A stretch of 64,000 nt of DNA, from contig JBBBWG010030864.1 in the NCBI GenBank assembly GCA_037176905.1, positions 7,032 through 71,031 on the forward strand, in the 5' to 3' direction. How positions within the stretch are numbered: position 1 is the first letter of the stretch; each line of letters starts with the position of its first letter. Below are positions 35,881-47,455 of the stretch, one piece after another. The notes beneath the pieces are model-generated. The model was not told the origin of the DNA, ran no database searches, and was given only the letters and a program-made list of their open reading frames with translations. The position numbers and the translations under genes were made by a program. This stretch comes from Azolla pinnata. Lineage: Eukaryota; Streptophyta; Polypodiopsida; Salviniales; Salviniaceae.

Positions 35881-36400
35881 TAGTGTGTCTGCGTGTATGT
35901 ATGCATGTATACGACCATGTTGTATGCATGTATACGAAGGTGTATGTATGTATTCATGTATACGATGGTGTATGTATGTATTCATGTATACGATGGTGTA
36001 TGTATGTATTCATGTATANNNNNNNNNNNNNNNNNNNNNNNNNNNNNNNNNNNNNNNNNNNNNNNNNNNNNNNNNNNNNNNNNNNNNNNNNNNNNNNNNN
36101 NNNNNNNNNNNNNNNNNNTGTATGTATGTATTCATGTATACGATGCTGTATGTATGTATTCATGTATACGATGGTGTATGTGTGTATTCATGTATACGAT
36201 GGTGTATGTGTGTATTCATGTATACGATCGTGTATGTATGTATTCATGTGTACGATTGTGTATGTATGGATGTATGTGATGCGTATGTATGTATGCATGT
36301 ATACGATGCGGTATGTATGGTGCATGTGTGTATGCATGGTATACGATGAGGTATGTATGGATGTATGTGATGATGTATGTATGTATGCATGTGTGTCTGT
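35050..36400. repeat. Long TGTA/CATG microsatellite, partly a 30-bp higher-order array
   Basis: tgta, tgca and gtac tetramers dominate, with acgt x5 near 35668. From about 35930 to 36250 the sequence is a 30-bp unit (tgtatgtatgtattcatgta+tacgatggtg) repeated at least nine times around the gap at 36019-36118. Confidence 0.92.
36019..36118. other. Assembly gap (100 N)
   Basis: Exactly 100 N inside the 30-bp TGTA array; true size unknown. Confidence 0.98.
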
Positions 36401-36587
36401 GTTTCCTTCACAGAAAACACAGACACCCCACAGCCATTCGTTTGCTGAGCTCGTGGAATCGAAATATCTGCAGCAGCAGCTCTGCTTCTGCTTCTGCTTC
36501 TGCTTCTTCTTCTTCTTCTGCTGCTGCTGCTTCTTCCTTCGTCTTCCTTCTTCTGCTGTGACAGACAGATTCCGTGGAAGGCTGCAG

Positions 36588-38385
36588 ATGGGTTTTCTCA
36601 GGATGTGTAGCACGCCCTTGCCATTGCCTCAAGCTCCCTGCGACCGCTGCTTGCTCCCTCAGCTTCCCGTGAGAAGCTCCGACAAGCCCCTTCCTTGTGC
36701 TGCCAGATCCCGGCTGGAGGATGCGTGCCTCGCCGCCGCCGCCGTTCGGCCTCGCGCCTTGTCTGCGGAGGCTCGCCTCGGAAGGTCCAATGGCGGAGCT
36801 GGAGTCCTGGAACGGCCTGGGTTCGATCAGTCACAGGTTTATCAGGAGCCGCAAGTCGAAGAAGGTAAAACCCTAACAACCCCCTCTGCGTGTGCGGGCG
36901 GGCTTGCGTCGAAAACCCCAAATCGCAGCTTTGGAAGCGTGTGGCCATGGCTGGATTGTTGGTTCTGTGCGTGGAAGAAATTGGTCATGGTTTCTTAAGA
37001 CCGTGAAAGTTATGTCTTCCGAGACGCGACTTTCCGTAGTGTACGTTCGGAAAATCCTTAGGCTCATCAAAGGGGTCTTACCACATTACCGAAGTGATCC
37101 TGATTGGATTTGCACCGTGAAAATTTTATCCTTGTATGATTTCTGATCACGATGTTTTGTGTAGAGTTTGAAATGGGCTTATCTATGTTCTACGTCGTCG
37201 CGGGTTGCCCGAAAGATTCAATATTTATATAGACCGAGCCCTAGTGATGGAGGATGGGCTCATATCACACTACACAAGGATTGGGAATCTATCCCCCATG
37301 TGACAGTGCTTACCTTTTATAGAGGCCACGGTGTTGCGATCTGTGAATGCCGTTGGATTGTGGCCATAGTGTTGCGACCAACAACTCCCCGTTCTGGTTG
37401 TTCCAAAGTTCCAAGTCGTTGTCGTGATGCAGAAGACCTTCAAGGGTTTTGTTTACTATACAAGTGCAATGTAGGAAGTAGAAATGCATCCGTAAAGAGG
37501 TAGCTAGACCCTTTGAAACCTTTTGGTCAGACAATCCGTTGGAAAATGTTCTTTTGCTTGGTCATTTTTGTGCTTCTTCTGATGATTTTGGTGTTGATCA
37601 TGAAGTTACAGGTTTTGAAATTGGCATATAATCATTGAACTATGCAATCTTATATCTCTTTAAAAAACTACTAAAGACGTGATATTGGCATAGATGTTGT
37701 TGACACCTTCTCCTTTCATTTTAAGGAGGAGAAATAGGAAAGCTCATGCAGAAACGAAGTTCTGGAGGAGGGAATAGATACCGGGTTTTGCTTTTAGACC
37801 ATGAGAAGCACACCGAATCTCGTGGTAAGTTTTTCATATGCTTGGAGCTATAGTCGTGAAAGTGCACCTCTTTTATCATTGTTCATTATAGTCTGGAGTT
37901 TATTTTCCCCAGTGAGTAGTAAAAAGATCATAGTTGCATGTGTATCTGTGGCAAAGAACAGCTTGAAAGTTAACCAATAATCATGGCTGGTTGCAATGTG
38001 AAGTTAATAAAGATCGAGCAAGATGTAGTTATGTGTATTTTTCATAATAAGTTGTTTGCATTAATATCTTTGCATCTTGAATTCTTCGAATTGTGCAGTT
38101 ACGTCTGCACTTCCAAAGGCAGTCCCCACTGTAACAGTTGACGAAGCAAGGAAATGTTTCTTCGACTCTCGGGAAAAGGGTGTTGGAATTGTGACAATCA
38201 CCGTTAAGGTATGACATGTGGACAGCATCATATAGCAAAATACAACAGAATTTTGAGATACCTATGCTAGTTAGACTCAGTTATACGACAATGTCATGGT
38301 GCAGGAGCATGCAGAATTCTATGCCCAAATGATGGCTCGTAGTGGTCTACGATCAGGGATTGAGCCAGATGGTGATACGGTGTAG
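36588..38385 (+). CDS. ClpS-like protein, predicted plastid-targeted
   Basis: Exons 36588-36864, 37726-37824, 38099-38208, 38305-38385; 188 aa, all junctions in phase. A second in-frame ATG at 36603 is an alternative start. About 75 N-terminal residues are rich in Ala/Arg/Ser/Pro and poor in acids, as expected of a chloroplast transit peptide. The C-terminal 80 residues follow the ClpS fold pattern: NRYRVLLLDHEKHTESRV, ALPKAVPTVTVDEARKCFF, KGVGIVTITVKEHAEFYAQM and a final RSGIEPDGDTV. Canonical ClpS delivers N-degron substrates to ClpAP/ClpC. Here the NDD of the substrate pocket is replaced by DHE, and the usual His of the second half is also absent, so substrate recognition is probably different. 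Exon 2 has tandem acceptors (ttaag|gag|gag) that would add or drop one codon. Confidence 0.88.
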
Positions 38386-39131
38386 AAATTATCGGTTTCA
38401 TCTCAGCCCTGGTTGTGTAAAGATTTTCATCGAGTTATCGTATAGTCGGCAACTAAAAAAAGATTGTGCAACATGCTCAAAAACTCAGCGACTGCGGATG
38501 TGTATTGCTTTCAAACTATGAGATATAATATAGTGCACTCGGAAATTTTGACATCGCTGGATGCTTTGCTCATTTTGCTTTCCGTTTTGTTGTAGCAACT
38601 CTGTCGAAACTTTCTTGTGTGTTGGTTGGAAATCGGATAAGCGTTTTCTTGTTTCTGGGCAACAGATGAACAGTATGTTCTGAAGCTCTTGTCAACAATG
38701 GAATTTTCAGGAATCAGGAGCTTAAACTAGCGATGTAGAAACGATTTCGGCGAAAATTTGCACTCATTTTTACTGCAATCTTCCATTCATTCTTCTCAGC
38801 AGAGCGTTCCCACAAATTCTGTCATAGAATGGCATGCCTTCCGATTGCTTCATAATATGTATCATTGCAAGATAAAAAATTGATCTCCCGCTTTGTGGAG
38901 GAGCTAATCTACATCGTCAATCAGTCCTACAAGAACAAAAATGCATCCATATATAGTAGTAAAATGGGCCTGCTGCTTTTGTCTTGGCTATGGTCTACCG
39001 AGTGTCATCTGCATAGGTGACTCACCATGTTTTGCTGCTGTGCATGTCAGCCAAGTAAAGGGCACGTGTTCTGTGAATGGGCAATCCTCCATTGATTGAG
39101 GTCAAATCTGTAAGCATTGCCATGGATCATA

Positions 39132-39181
<50 letters not shown>

Positions 39182-39276
39182 CCATATCTCCATCAGCAGC
39201 AACAACAGAAGAAGAAGAAGAAGAAAGAAGCAGACGAAGACAGAAGAAAGATAGAGCTGTTGTAGTTTCTGTTGCG
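38386..39276. other. Intergenic, ClpS-like gene to LEA gene
   Basis: ClpS-like 3' flank and the LEA promoter. Only the CT/TA dinucleotide element near 39136-39181 stands out. Confidence 0.6.
39136..39181 (+). promoter_or_regulatory. CT-repeat followed by TA-repeat, possible core promoter of LEA gene
   Basis: About 30 bp of CT repeat runs directly into about 16 bp of TA repeat, ending 96 bp before the LEA start codon. In plants such pyrimidine patches and TATA-like runs are common near transcription starts. The regulatory role is an inference. Confidence 0.4.
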
Positions 39277-40644
39277 ATGCAGGGCGTGAAGGAGAAGGTG
39301 AGTAATGTCGGGGCCAAGCTGCAGGAGAAGGTGGAGGAGGGCAAAGCCTCCGCCCAAGAGAAGGTACAGAAAAATGCATCTCAATTCTATCATTCACAAA
39401 AAATCCCCCTGGGAAAGAATCAGATTTAGAAGCCATCTCTAACTTTCCCCGATCATCGCTCTCGATCTTTTTTGCTTAGAAATGTTTTGATTAGGCGAGG
39501 ACCGGAAATGATTTGATTAGGTGAGAATTGGAAATTATGATCCGATCAGGTAAGAATCGGAAATATGATTTGATCAGGTGAGAATTGAGAGTTGGAAATA
39601 TGATTTGATCAGGTGAGAATTGAGAGTTGGAAATATGATTTGATCAGGTGAGAATTGGAAATATGATTTGATCAGGTGAGAATTGGAAATGGTCCAAGAC
39701 CTTGGATTTTAGTCTTAAATAATCGGACTATAAATGATGGCCATCGATGGCGCTTCTTGAGTTTTGAGTACAAGTGAATCTGTGTATTCATTGATCATGG
39801 CTACGAATCAGTGATCGTGAAGATGGTCGACGATCGGTGATTTGATTATTGATCACATACGCTAATCAATGATCTTTGAGGATCTCGTCACTGATCATGG
39901 CTGTTGCGGTGATCTCGAAGGCCTGATCATCGAGAATCATGGCTTGTGAATCAGTGATCGTCTTCGAACACATGAAGCACCGATTCATGGCTGCAAATTA
40001 TCGGTGATCGAAGATAATCGATGGTCGAGTCACCCCGATCGCAGCTGCGAATTATTTCGGTGATCGCGAAGATGGTCGATGATCGAGGCACTTGTCGTGG
40101 CTACGAATCAGCCGATTGACGAAGATGATCGGAGCCCAATGATTCGATCCGATCGCCCAGCGCTGATCTTTTGCGCAGTCGCTCATCATCAAAGCGCATC
40201 TCTATCGCCTCTGAAGATCGATCGGGCTGCCCAAAAATCGTCGTTTGTCATCAGCGCTCGTACTCTTGTCTGATGCTCTCTCCTGTTGTGTTGTGTTCTT
40301 TTTCTGTGTTTTTTTTTTTTACTCAGTACGAGAAGATGACGGCCCACGACAAGGCGGAGAAGCAGATGGCGCACGAGAGGAAGGAGGCGAGGGAGGACGA
40401 GGCCAAGCGCGTGGAGCACGAGAAGCGGGCGGAGAATGCAGAAGCGAAGCATGAGGCGAAGCATGGCCATGGCAAGCTCCAGCAACAGCTACATGTAGCT
40501 GGAGCTGGAGCTGGAGCTGGAGCTGGAGCTGGTGGGCATGAAGGCATGATTTCCCATAGCTCCAATCCCCCAGCTTCTCAACCCAACTACGTAAACAGGC
40601 CCCATCCCATGAGCACCGATCCCAGCTATCCGCCCTTGTCCTAG
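39277..40644 (+). CDS. LEA_1 family late embryogenesis abundant protein
   Basis: Exons 39277-39363 and 40327-40644; 134 aa. Exon 1 encodes MQGVKEKVSNVGAKLQEKVE and EGKASAQEK. Exon 2 continues YEKMTAHDKAEKQMAHERKE and KHEAKHGHGKLQQQ, then an Ala-Gly repeat (AGAGAGAGAGAGG) encoded by gctgga units (40498-40534), and ends HPMSTDPSYPPLS. This is the LEA_1 (Dure D-113, group 4) pattern: a Lys/Glu/Ala-rich amphipathic N-terminal helix, very hydrophilic, and an unstructured Gly/His/Pro tail. Family members protect proteins and membranes during desiccation. The 963-bp intron holds two minisatellites. Confidence 0.92.
39480..39695 (+). repeat. Intronic minisatellite with repeated splice-donor-like motif
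   Basis: Units of about 27-37 bp (atttgatcaggtgagaattg+(agagttg)gaaatatg). Each holds caggtgagaa or a close variant; clear copies lie near 39548, 39576, 39612, 39648 and 39675. It lies in the LEA intron, starting about 115 bp after the true donor. Confidence 0.88.
39770..40130. repeat. Degenerate cgaatcagtgatcg repeat in LEA intron
   Basis: Imperfect units of the type tggctacgaatcagtgatcg+(c/t)gaagatggtcga recur across the segment (for example near 39797, 39946, 39990, 40047 and 40096). Confidence 0.7.
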
Positions 40645-40742
40645 CTGGGTCTCTGCTTGCTGCTTCTGCTGTTTCGTCGAATGTTTCCTCCCTTCCCCGT
40701 GCTGTTTTTTTTGGGGTCTTATGATGTGGTTTGGGATCATTG

Positions 40743-40748
40743 AATAAA
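40743..40748 (+). promoter_or_regulatory. Poly(A) signal of LEA gene
   Basis: AATAAA about 100 nt after the stop codon, in a GT-rich setting; the likely near-upstream element for 3' end formation. Confidence 0.6.
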
Positions 40749-41284
40749 GAGTGTCCTTAGCATCGACAAGCTCCGCGTTTGTGAGGATCTGGCTTCTTGC
40801 CTCAATAGAGCCGCCCCCGCTTTCACGGGTTAGGCCAAGATATGTCTGTCTGTCTACAGCTTATAATTGAATGGAAGATTCAGATCATCCATACTCGACG
40901 AGACCTATTCGAACGAACGTTGTGATGAAAGCTTTCATATTGGAAGATGAAACTAGAATTTACCATGGGTCGAGGTGTTAGGAAGGGAGGGATGGTTGGT
41001 TTACAACATTGAGTGTCAAGCAAAGTCCTTTGACCAGAACTTGCTCCTTTGATGGGATCTCCTTTATAGAAGCTCGGATTTTTGTGTTCAATCATCTGTA
41101 GGGAAGACATGAAGAATGGGTTTTGTAGTTCTCGAGCCTAAGTCGAGAATTAGAGCCTCCTCGGAGCCTTGATCAATGCGATTTCCGTGTGGAGTTATTT
41201 CCCAGTTTTTGTATTTTGTGCAGACCTCCAAGCAACTAACATGGATGTGCATCTCGGGGGGGCCTTTGCGCTCTTACAAAAATG

Positions 41285-41900
41285 TTTGATCATGAAAATT
41301 TTCATTGTTGATCGATCAGATTTCATGATTCGATCGATGGGTCGAGATCAAAAGTATTTGCTATCATCGATCGGTCACATATTTTCATCGGATTGATTCG
41401 ACTCCGACGTTGATTTCTGGATCAATTCGTCGATTGGTTGACACTCCTATAATATCGATCAATTCATTTATATCTCTCGATCGATTCCATCGTCGATGAC
41501 ACACTTACTCATCGTGGAATCGATCGATGACAACACTTCCCCATCGCTGATTCGATCAAGAATTCGATTGATATCTCAATTCCACACAGATCTCTCGATC
41601 GATCGATCGATACCATCGCTGATGTTTTTGATCATTTCATTCGATGACACGCTTCCCCATCGCCGATTCTCGATCAATCCGATTGATGTCGATTCCACAG
41701 AGATCTCGATCGATCGATCGAGAGATACCATCGCTGACCGATCGCTTGGTTCGTTAATTAAAAAACGCTAATTCAAAAACCGTCGATCGATCCATCGATC
41801 CATACCATCGCCGATCGATCATTTCATCGATCGCTCGATTCGTTTCGATTCAAGAGAAAAACCGTATCGATCGATCGATCGATCGGTTTGTTGAATTCTT
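41285..41900. repeat. GATC/ATCGATCG-rich cryptic repeat
   Basis: Dozens of gatc words, many in runs such as gatcgatcgatcgat (41595, 41708, 41866), embedded in degenerate units like cgattccatcg(t/c)(c/t)gatgacac. Almost every segment is self-complementary. Confidence 0.8.
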
Positions 41901-42055
41901 AGAAACCAGAGCTCAATCGATCATATCGTTTCATCATCGGTGTTTGTTGTGATATGATCGGATCAGTGAAAAAATAGTGTGTGAAAAATGAGCACTTGTT
42001 TCTCTGTACAGAAGCCATCGCTTCCGAGCTCCGCGGAAGACGCAACAGGAGAAGA

Positions 42056-45000
42056 ATGAACGTATCAGCAGCAGCAGCGATGGCGACCACCGCTCAGCTC
42101 TGCTTCTCCGTTCCTCCATCGTCATCGCCGTCATCGTCACCATCGCCATCGCCGCCTTCTTCTTCTCCTCATCCTCCGAATTACGCCGTCAAACAACAAG
42201 TAAGTTTCCAGGCCTCGGGACAGCGCACAATTTCAGCCTTTTCTGCTTCCGTTTCGTGCTCTTTCTGGATCTCTCTCTCTCTCTCTCTCTCTCTCCCTCT
42301 CTCAGCAAAAGCGGCCCGTTGCTAGGGATTCACGGCAGTAAAACCTGCAAGGAAAATGTTTGGGAAGACGTCTCTGGCACAGTCACCGTACGGTCGGTCC
42401 AAATCTGGTGTCGCCCGTTCTTCTCAGCCAGACGTAAGACAAAGTACCAAGGTATGCACAGATAGAAATGGCTGTGAATAGATGAAATTATATCTAATTC
42501 GAGATGTTCCTGAGCTAGGAGTTGGGAACAGCTTTACCCATCCCCGCAAAATAAAAGATTTACATGTATATCTATCTTCACATCGTGAAATGTGGGGCAT
42601 TTTGTACGTATATCAGTCAGACATAAATCAAAGTACCAAGGTAACGGTCTATGGCGGCGAAAGCAGATGAAATTACATCATTCGAGATGGCCCTGAGTTA
42701 GGCATTGGGAACAGTTTTATTCATCTCGGAGATACATACTCACATGTGTATGTCACATGAAATGGGAAGCATTTTGTATGTATAGAATGTGTAACAGTAT
42801 AATCTGTCTCAGGAAGTACCAATATACATGTGTACTTATTCTTGCATCATTGAACTGTGTGGTATTTTGTAAGTATAACATGTGCAACAGTGTTATATCC
42901 ATTTTGGAATTTCGGACACACATTTGTATCTAGATTCACATCTGTGAAATCTGGGGCATTATTTCATATATATCATGTAACAAAGCTGGCATGAAAATGT
43001 TAAAGTCTTATCAATCTCGGAAATAGGGATACAAATTTGATAATATACCAATGATCGTGTCTGGAATTTATCAGAAAGAGAAGATGATGGCCGTTTTATT
43101 AGCGTTTGGAAATAGACAAAAATCACCACTAAAGTTGTGAAGTCCATTCATTACAGGAAGGCGATAATGTGGATGTGCCTCCAGTTTCAATTACGGTGTC
43201 AGTTGTATCATCCATCTCGTCCATCCCTTCAGAAGATTGGGACATATGTGCAGTTGAATCTGTCGGGGAAGATTCACTCAATCCTTTTCTGATGCACGCA
43301 TTCTTGTCAAGCCTTGAAGATAGCTCATCAGCTTCCACTGTAAGGATTCTCCATTTGTATTTTGTGTCCTTTGCAAGTGAGAAATTATGCTCTTTTAGAT
43401 CGTCAAACTGAAATTTGACTGTTATTTCTCTCCTCTTCCCTTTATCGATAAGAAGAAAAATTAGCATTCACTTTTTTTCCATTGAAATCATTGAATTGAA
43501 AGCTAAGGAACACTTTCCTCATTGTCTTGTGTCATAATTCAACTTTGTGATAAAATCTTGACATATAACGTTTCTTGTTGCTGGATAACCGTACTACCAT
43601 TTGTTTTCTACCCTCCTGGAAAATGATGCAGAAGAAGGGGTGGTCTCCTCAACATTTGGTGGCCAGAGATGATGCTGGTATCATTCTGGGGGTCGTGCCT
43701 CTCTATCTTAAAGCGTTAGTGTTTTTCTCACTTTGTTCGAGTGTTGTGTTTCAAACTTCTCTGTGGAGATACATGCTTTCAATGTACAACCTTAATATGC
43801 CTTACTTGTACATAGAGGTTGTTTCACATGTTCTCCTGTCTAGTGGATGAGCTTCTGTGATGTTCATACAGTTTTTCTTCCTTACATTTATGTGGGTTGG
43901 TATATGAAGATTGATGCTACACCTTGCGACAAGAGCGTTTTTCTTCAACATCCTTGTGCTTAATCAATGAAACTCTGCCGGGGATGCCTAGCATTTGCGG
44001 CCTATGGCTGAATCAATTGCTCATCCGACCAGTTGGATGTATTGGATGCTGAGACATTGAGGAAAGCTCAATGTCTGTATTTGTTTTTATGTTGAACTCT
44101 ATATGCTTCAATGCCTTTGATGTTTTTGTTTATTAGCCTAATCGGATACTTATTTGAAGCGAAAGATTATCCTGATTGATACCTTCTTGAACTGCTGTTT
44201 CTGCAGTCACTCTTATGGAGAGTATGTGTTTGATCATGCCTGGGCCAATGCTTTTCATCACTATGGTGGATCCTATTATCCAAAATTGCAGAGTTGTGTG
44301 CCATTTACCCCTGTTACTGGTCCTCGTATACTTCTTCGTAATCACCCGCTACGGGATGCTGTGGCTGATGGGCTCTTGCGATCAATGCAAGAGCTTGCAC
44401 ACCGAGTAAGCTCTTTCCCTCAGACTTGGTTAACCTCTTCGGATTTGTAGTTGGATCATAATGCCCAACCTTATGTGTTATCAGTTCAAGGTGTCATCCT
44501 TGCATGTGACTTTTCCAACGGAAGAGCAATGGAAAAAGATGGGTGAGGTGGGGTTTCTTCGGAGGGTTGGGATGCAGTATCATTGGCTTAACCATGATTA
44601 CAAAAGGTATGCGTTATTGAATAAATTTCTGTTATATTATTTGTATATGGATCAAAATGTGGATGAGTTTATAATAATGTTTGATGAATGATGTGATTTT
44701 TTTCATAGATTGCGAAAACTGAATTGTTTCTTGAAACTGCATTTCATGGAACTTTTGCTACTGATGTCGTTTCCACTGTTTGAGCTTCCAGTTTTGATGA
44801 TTTTTTGATGCACTTGAAACAAAGCAAAAGGAAGACAATTCGACAGGAACGCAAAAAGGTGATTTTGTTATATATGTTGAGGAATTCATTGATGTTTTCT
44901 ATTTATCCATCAAAATTCAGGCTTAAGAGCTCTAGCTCAATATATTTTGAAGGTACAAGCCCAGGGTATAAGTTTCAAACGATTGCGTGGAGCTCAAATA

Positions 45001-46533
45001 ACGGTATGTTAAGTAAGCACGGAATGATTCACATACATTGATAAGCTTCTTCACGTAAGTCTAAAATTGTTTTGAAGTATGATTATGAAGTTCTCTTGTG
45101 TTTGTCTAATAAGGCGTTTCCCTTTAGTTAGCCTCTTGGGCTGTGAACTAAAAACTTTCCAATCCTTGCTCAAGCTTATAAAATCTTAGCTCACAAGTAT
45201 TGATGGATGAGATGGAAATTGAGAAGAGCCTCATATCATGCATCTCAATTTCCTCATTTGGTGTACAGCATCAATTCATACGGAAATTCAAATGATTGAT
45301 TGAGATTTTACCAAGATTGCACCAACTATTACAACAATGTGCAGTATTTGATTCTTGAAAAGAATGAGCTTGGTTTTGTGGACATTTTGGGTGCTATTTC
45401 ATTCCCTCATCGTGCATGGTATTATATGATAATTTACAGCGTGCAAATCTCTCACTCATAGCAGATTATAGCCTTTGGCTTCTGTTGTAGTTTTGCAACT
45501 ATTTGTGCAGCCTCTGTAAGATTCTTGTTATTTGGAATGAATTTATGCTGCATTATCCTTTTAACGCAATGTGGTGTAAGTTCTTTGAATAGGTACTTAT
45601 AGATAATATTGGCCATGAGATACTTGTTTACTGCCTAGAGGCAGGTTGTGTTTTATAATTCCTTCTGAATGATAATCAGATTACAGGGACGGCATTGGGA
45701 CGCATTTTACAACTTCTACAGGAATACAACTGATAACAAGTATGCCGTTCTCATCCCTTCAAATGTTTTGAGGCCAAGTAACTATAACCGGTTTATTTTT
45801 CGAGTATCAAGTTACTCCTGGGACAATGATCTGAACCATGAGGCCAGGATTGCTGCATTTTTAACTATTAGATCATTTTGTTCATCATTTCAGGTGGGGT
45901 CAAGCATACTTGACCAGAGAGTTCTTCCACATGCTGGGCTCCCGAATGGGTGATCGTGTGCTTCTCGTCATGGCTCATAAGCAAGATCAAGTCATTGCAG
46001 GAGCCTTAAATCTCATTGGAGGTGACACACTTTTCGGTAGGTTGTGGGGATGCCATCCAGACACATATTTTCCAAATCTCCATTTCGAAACCTGCTATTA
46101 TCAGGTCTGTTGTGATTCAGCATGTGCCCCTGTTCATCAATAGCTAAGATGAGCATTTGACCCATTTCCAAAGTTTTAAGGGACTTTTGTTTTTGATTCT
46201 CATTATAGGCCATTGATGCTGCCATTGAATGGAAGCTGAAGAAAGTAGAAGCTGGAGCTCAAGGAGAACACAAAATCCAACGAGGCTATATGCCTACTAC
46301 AACATATAGTGCACATTACTTCACTGATAGCGTGTTCGAAGAAGCTATTAGAGATTTCTTAAAACAAGAATCTTCTCAGGTACCAAACAAATTTATCTTC
46401 AGAGAGAGGTATGACCAAAAGACGTGTTTCAACATGTTTCAAATGGAATGAACTGTTTCATGAAATGCAGGTGAACTACACCATAGATATGCTCTCAGAC
46501 TCGGGTCCCTTCAAGGAGCAGGAAGGATCCTGA
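42056..46533 (+). CDS. DUF482 / FemAB-like GNAT-fold acyltransferase, probably organelle-targeted
   Basis: Exons 42056-42199, 43157-43339, 43632-43714, 44207-44405, 44485-44606, 44792-44858, 44953-45003, 45687-45739, 45894-46104, 46209-46379, 46471-46533; 448 aa, all in phase. The first 48 residues (MNVSAAAAMATTAQLCFSVP then Ser/Pro-rich) look like a transit peptide. Core landmarks: SSISSIPSEDWDICA, NPFLMHAFLSSLE, SYGEYVFDHAWANAFHHYGG, YYPKLQSCVPFTPVTGPRIL, HWLNHDYKSFDDFL, KRKTIRQERKK, HWDAFYNFYRNTTDNKWGQ, GRLWGCH and PTTTYSAHYF. This is the DUF482 family, annotated in bacteria as peptidoglycan-biosynthesis-like and structurally in the acyl-CoA N-acyltransferase clan. The substrate in plants is unknown to me. 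Intron 1 carries diverged tandem repeats. Confidence 0.92.
42424..42930. repeat. Diverged tandem repeat of about 190 bp in DUF482 intron 1
   Basis: Segments starting cagac(g/a)taa(g/a)(a/t)caaagtaccaagg at about 42427 and 42618 share cgagatg(t/g)(t/c)cctgag, ttgggaacag and the cattttgta...tgta tail. A third, weaker copy begins near 42812. Confidence 0.75.
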
Positions 46534-46917
46534 CTTTGACAACATTGCTCGAAGGAAAATGTGTATATAGGTTCGAATCTCGAAAAGGCAAAAACTGATT
46601 CATTGTACATGTGAAAGGTGAAGGTGACATTCGAAAGCTGGTGTATAATAAATGTGATTAGCAAGGCCAAAAATTTCCACAATTATATCTCTCTTGAAAT
46701 GCCAATGTATCTGGACTTTGGAAGAACATTACTCTAATCTCTTTATCTCTGAACAGATCATATTTGCTTTTCCATATCTTAGTTTACAGTCTTGAACAGC
46801 CTGTTGGATCATCGCCAACGATTTTGACGGGTGATGCTTCACGGTACTTTCTCATCGAAGCATGTTAAATATTTGCTCGTTGATATTGACGAAGATGATT
46901 GGAATGCAAATAAGCTT

Positions 46918-47455
46918 AGATACATAATGCATCTCTATCATGATCAAATCTTGGTCGATGATAATCGCATGTTTATATATTAGAACTGATGTCTTAGTAT
47001 GTACTTAACACTAATATAATCTTGCATTAACCTCTCTCTCTCTATATATATATATTGTGTCAATAATTATTGCAGCTTATCTCGTAATCTACATCAGACA
47101 TGCTTGGGCTCTTAAGTAATTAGGGTGTAATTACTTATCCATGCTTAATCACATTCCTCGTGGATCAATCTGTCCTTAATCTTGTAGCTAGGATACATAA
47201 TGCAATCCCCATCATGCTCAAATCCTGGTCGATGATTATTGCATGTTTACATGCCATAGCAATGTCTTAATATGTACTTAACACTAATATAATCTCGCAT
47301 TAACCGCTCTCTCTCTCTCTTTCGCTCTATTGTGTCGATAATCATTGCAGCTTATCTCATAATCGACACCACGGGCTCTTAAATAATGAGGGTGGTGTAA
47401 TCACTTGTCCATGCTTAAGTACACTCCTTCGTGCATCGATCGGTCCTTAATCTTG
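46918..47455. repeat. Tandem duplication, about 270 bp units
   Basis: Copy 1 starts at tagatacataatgcatctct (46918) and copy 2 at gatacataatgcaatcccca (about 47191). Both continue through tggtcgatgat, tatgtacttaacactaatat, a CT run, attgcagcttatct and ggtccttaatcttg. Confidence 0.88.

Larger units (their letters stand above)
34106..36587. other. Divergent intergenic, Nudix gene to ClpS-like gene
   Basis: Two repeat territories: a degenerate GATTAGCGCTCTGATC minisatellite (about 34207-34760) and a long TGTA/CATG array (35050-36400) with an assembly gap. The short stretch 34800-35040 is unique sequence. No other gene recognised; the Cys/Met- and His/Thr-rich frames here are repeat translations. 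Confidence 0.65.
40645..42055. other. Intergenic, LEA gene to DUF482 gene
   Basis: LEA 3' UTR at the left. From about 41280 to 41900 the sequence is dense in GATC/TCGA words (see next feature). The 5' UTR of the DUF482 gene is at the right end. No gene recognised. Confidence 0.6.

Noticed and set aside
35059-36426. Long Cys/Met/Val- and His/Thr-rich open frames on both strands
   Set aside because: Translations of a TGTA/CATG array; unit lengths keep frames open by chance and an assembly gap lies inside.
37168-37503. 111-codon frame between ClpS-like exons 1 and 2
   Set aside because: Lies wholly in the intron and resembles no known protein.
43157-43160. An extra DUF482 exon at 42306-42338 after the CT run
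   Set aside because: Its end phase does not match the next exon, whereas exon 1 joins 43157 directly in frame.
45004-45060. Possible micro-exon between DUF482 exons 7 and 8
   Set aside because: Direct joining gives LRGAQITGRHWDAFY with family-like spacing; the intron left would be too short.
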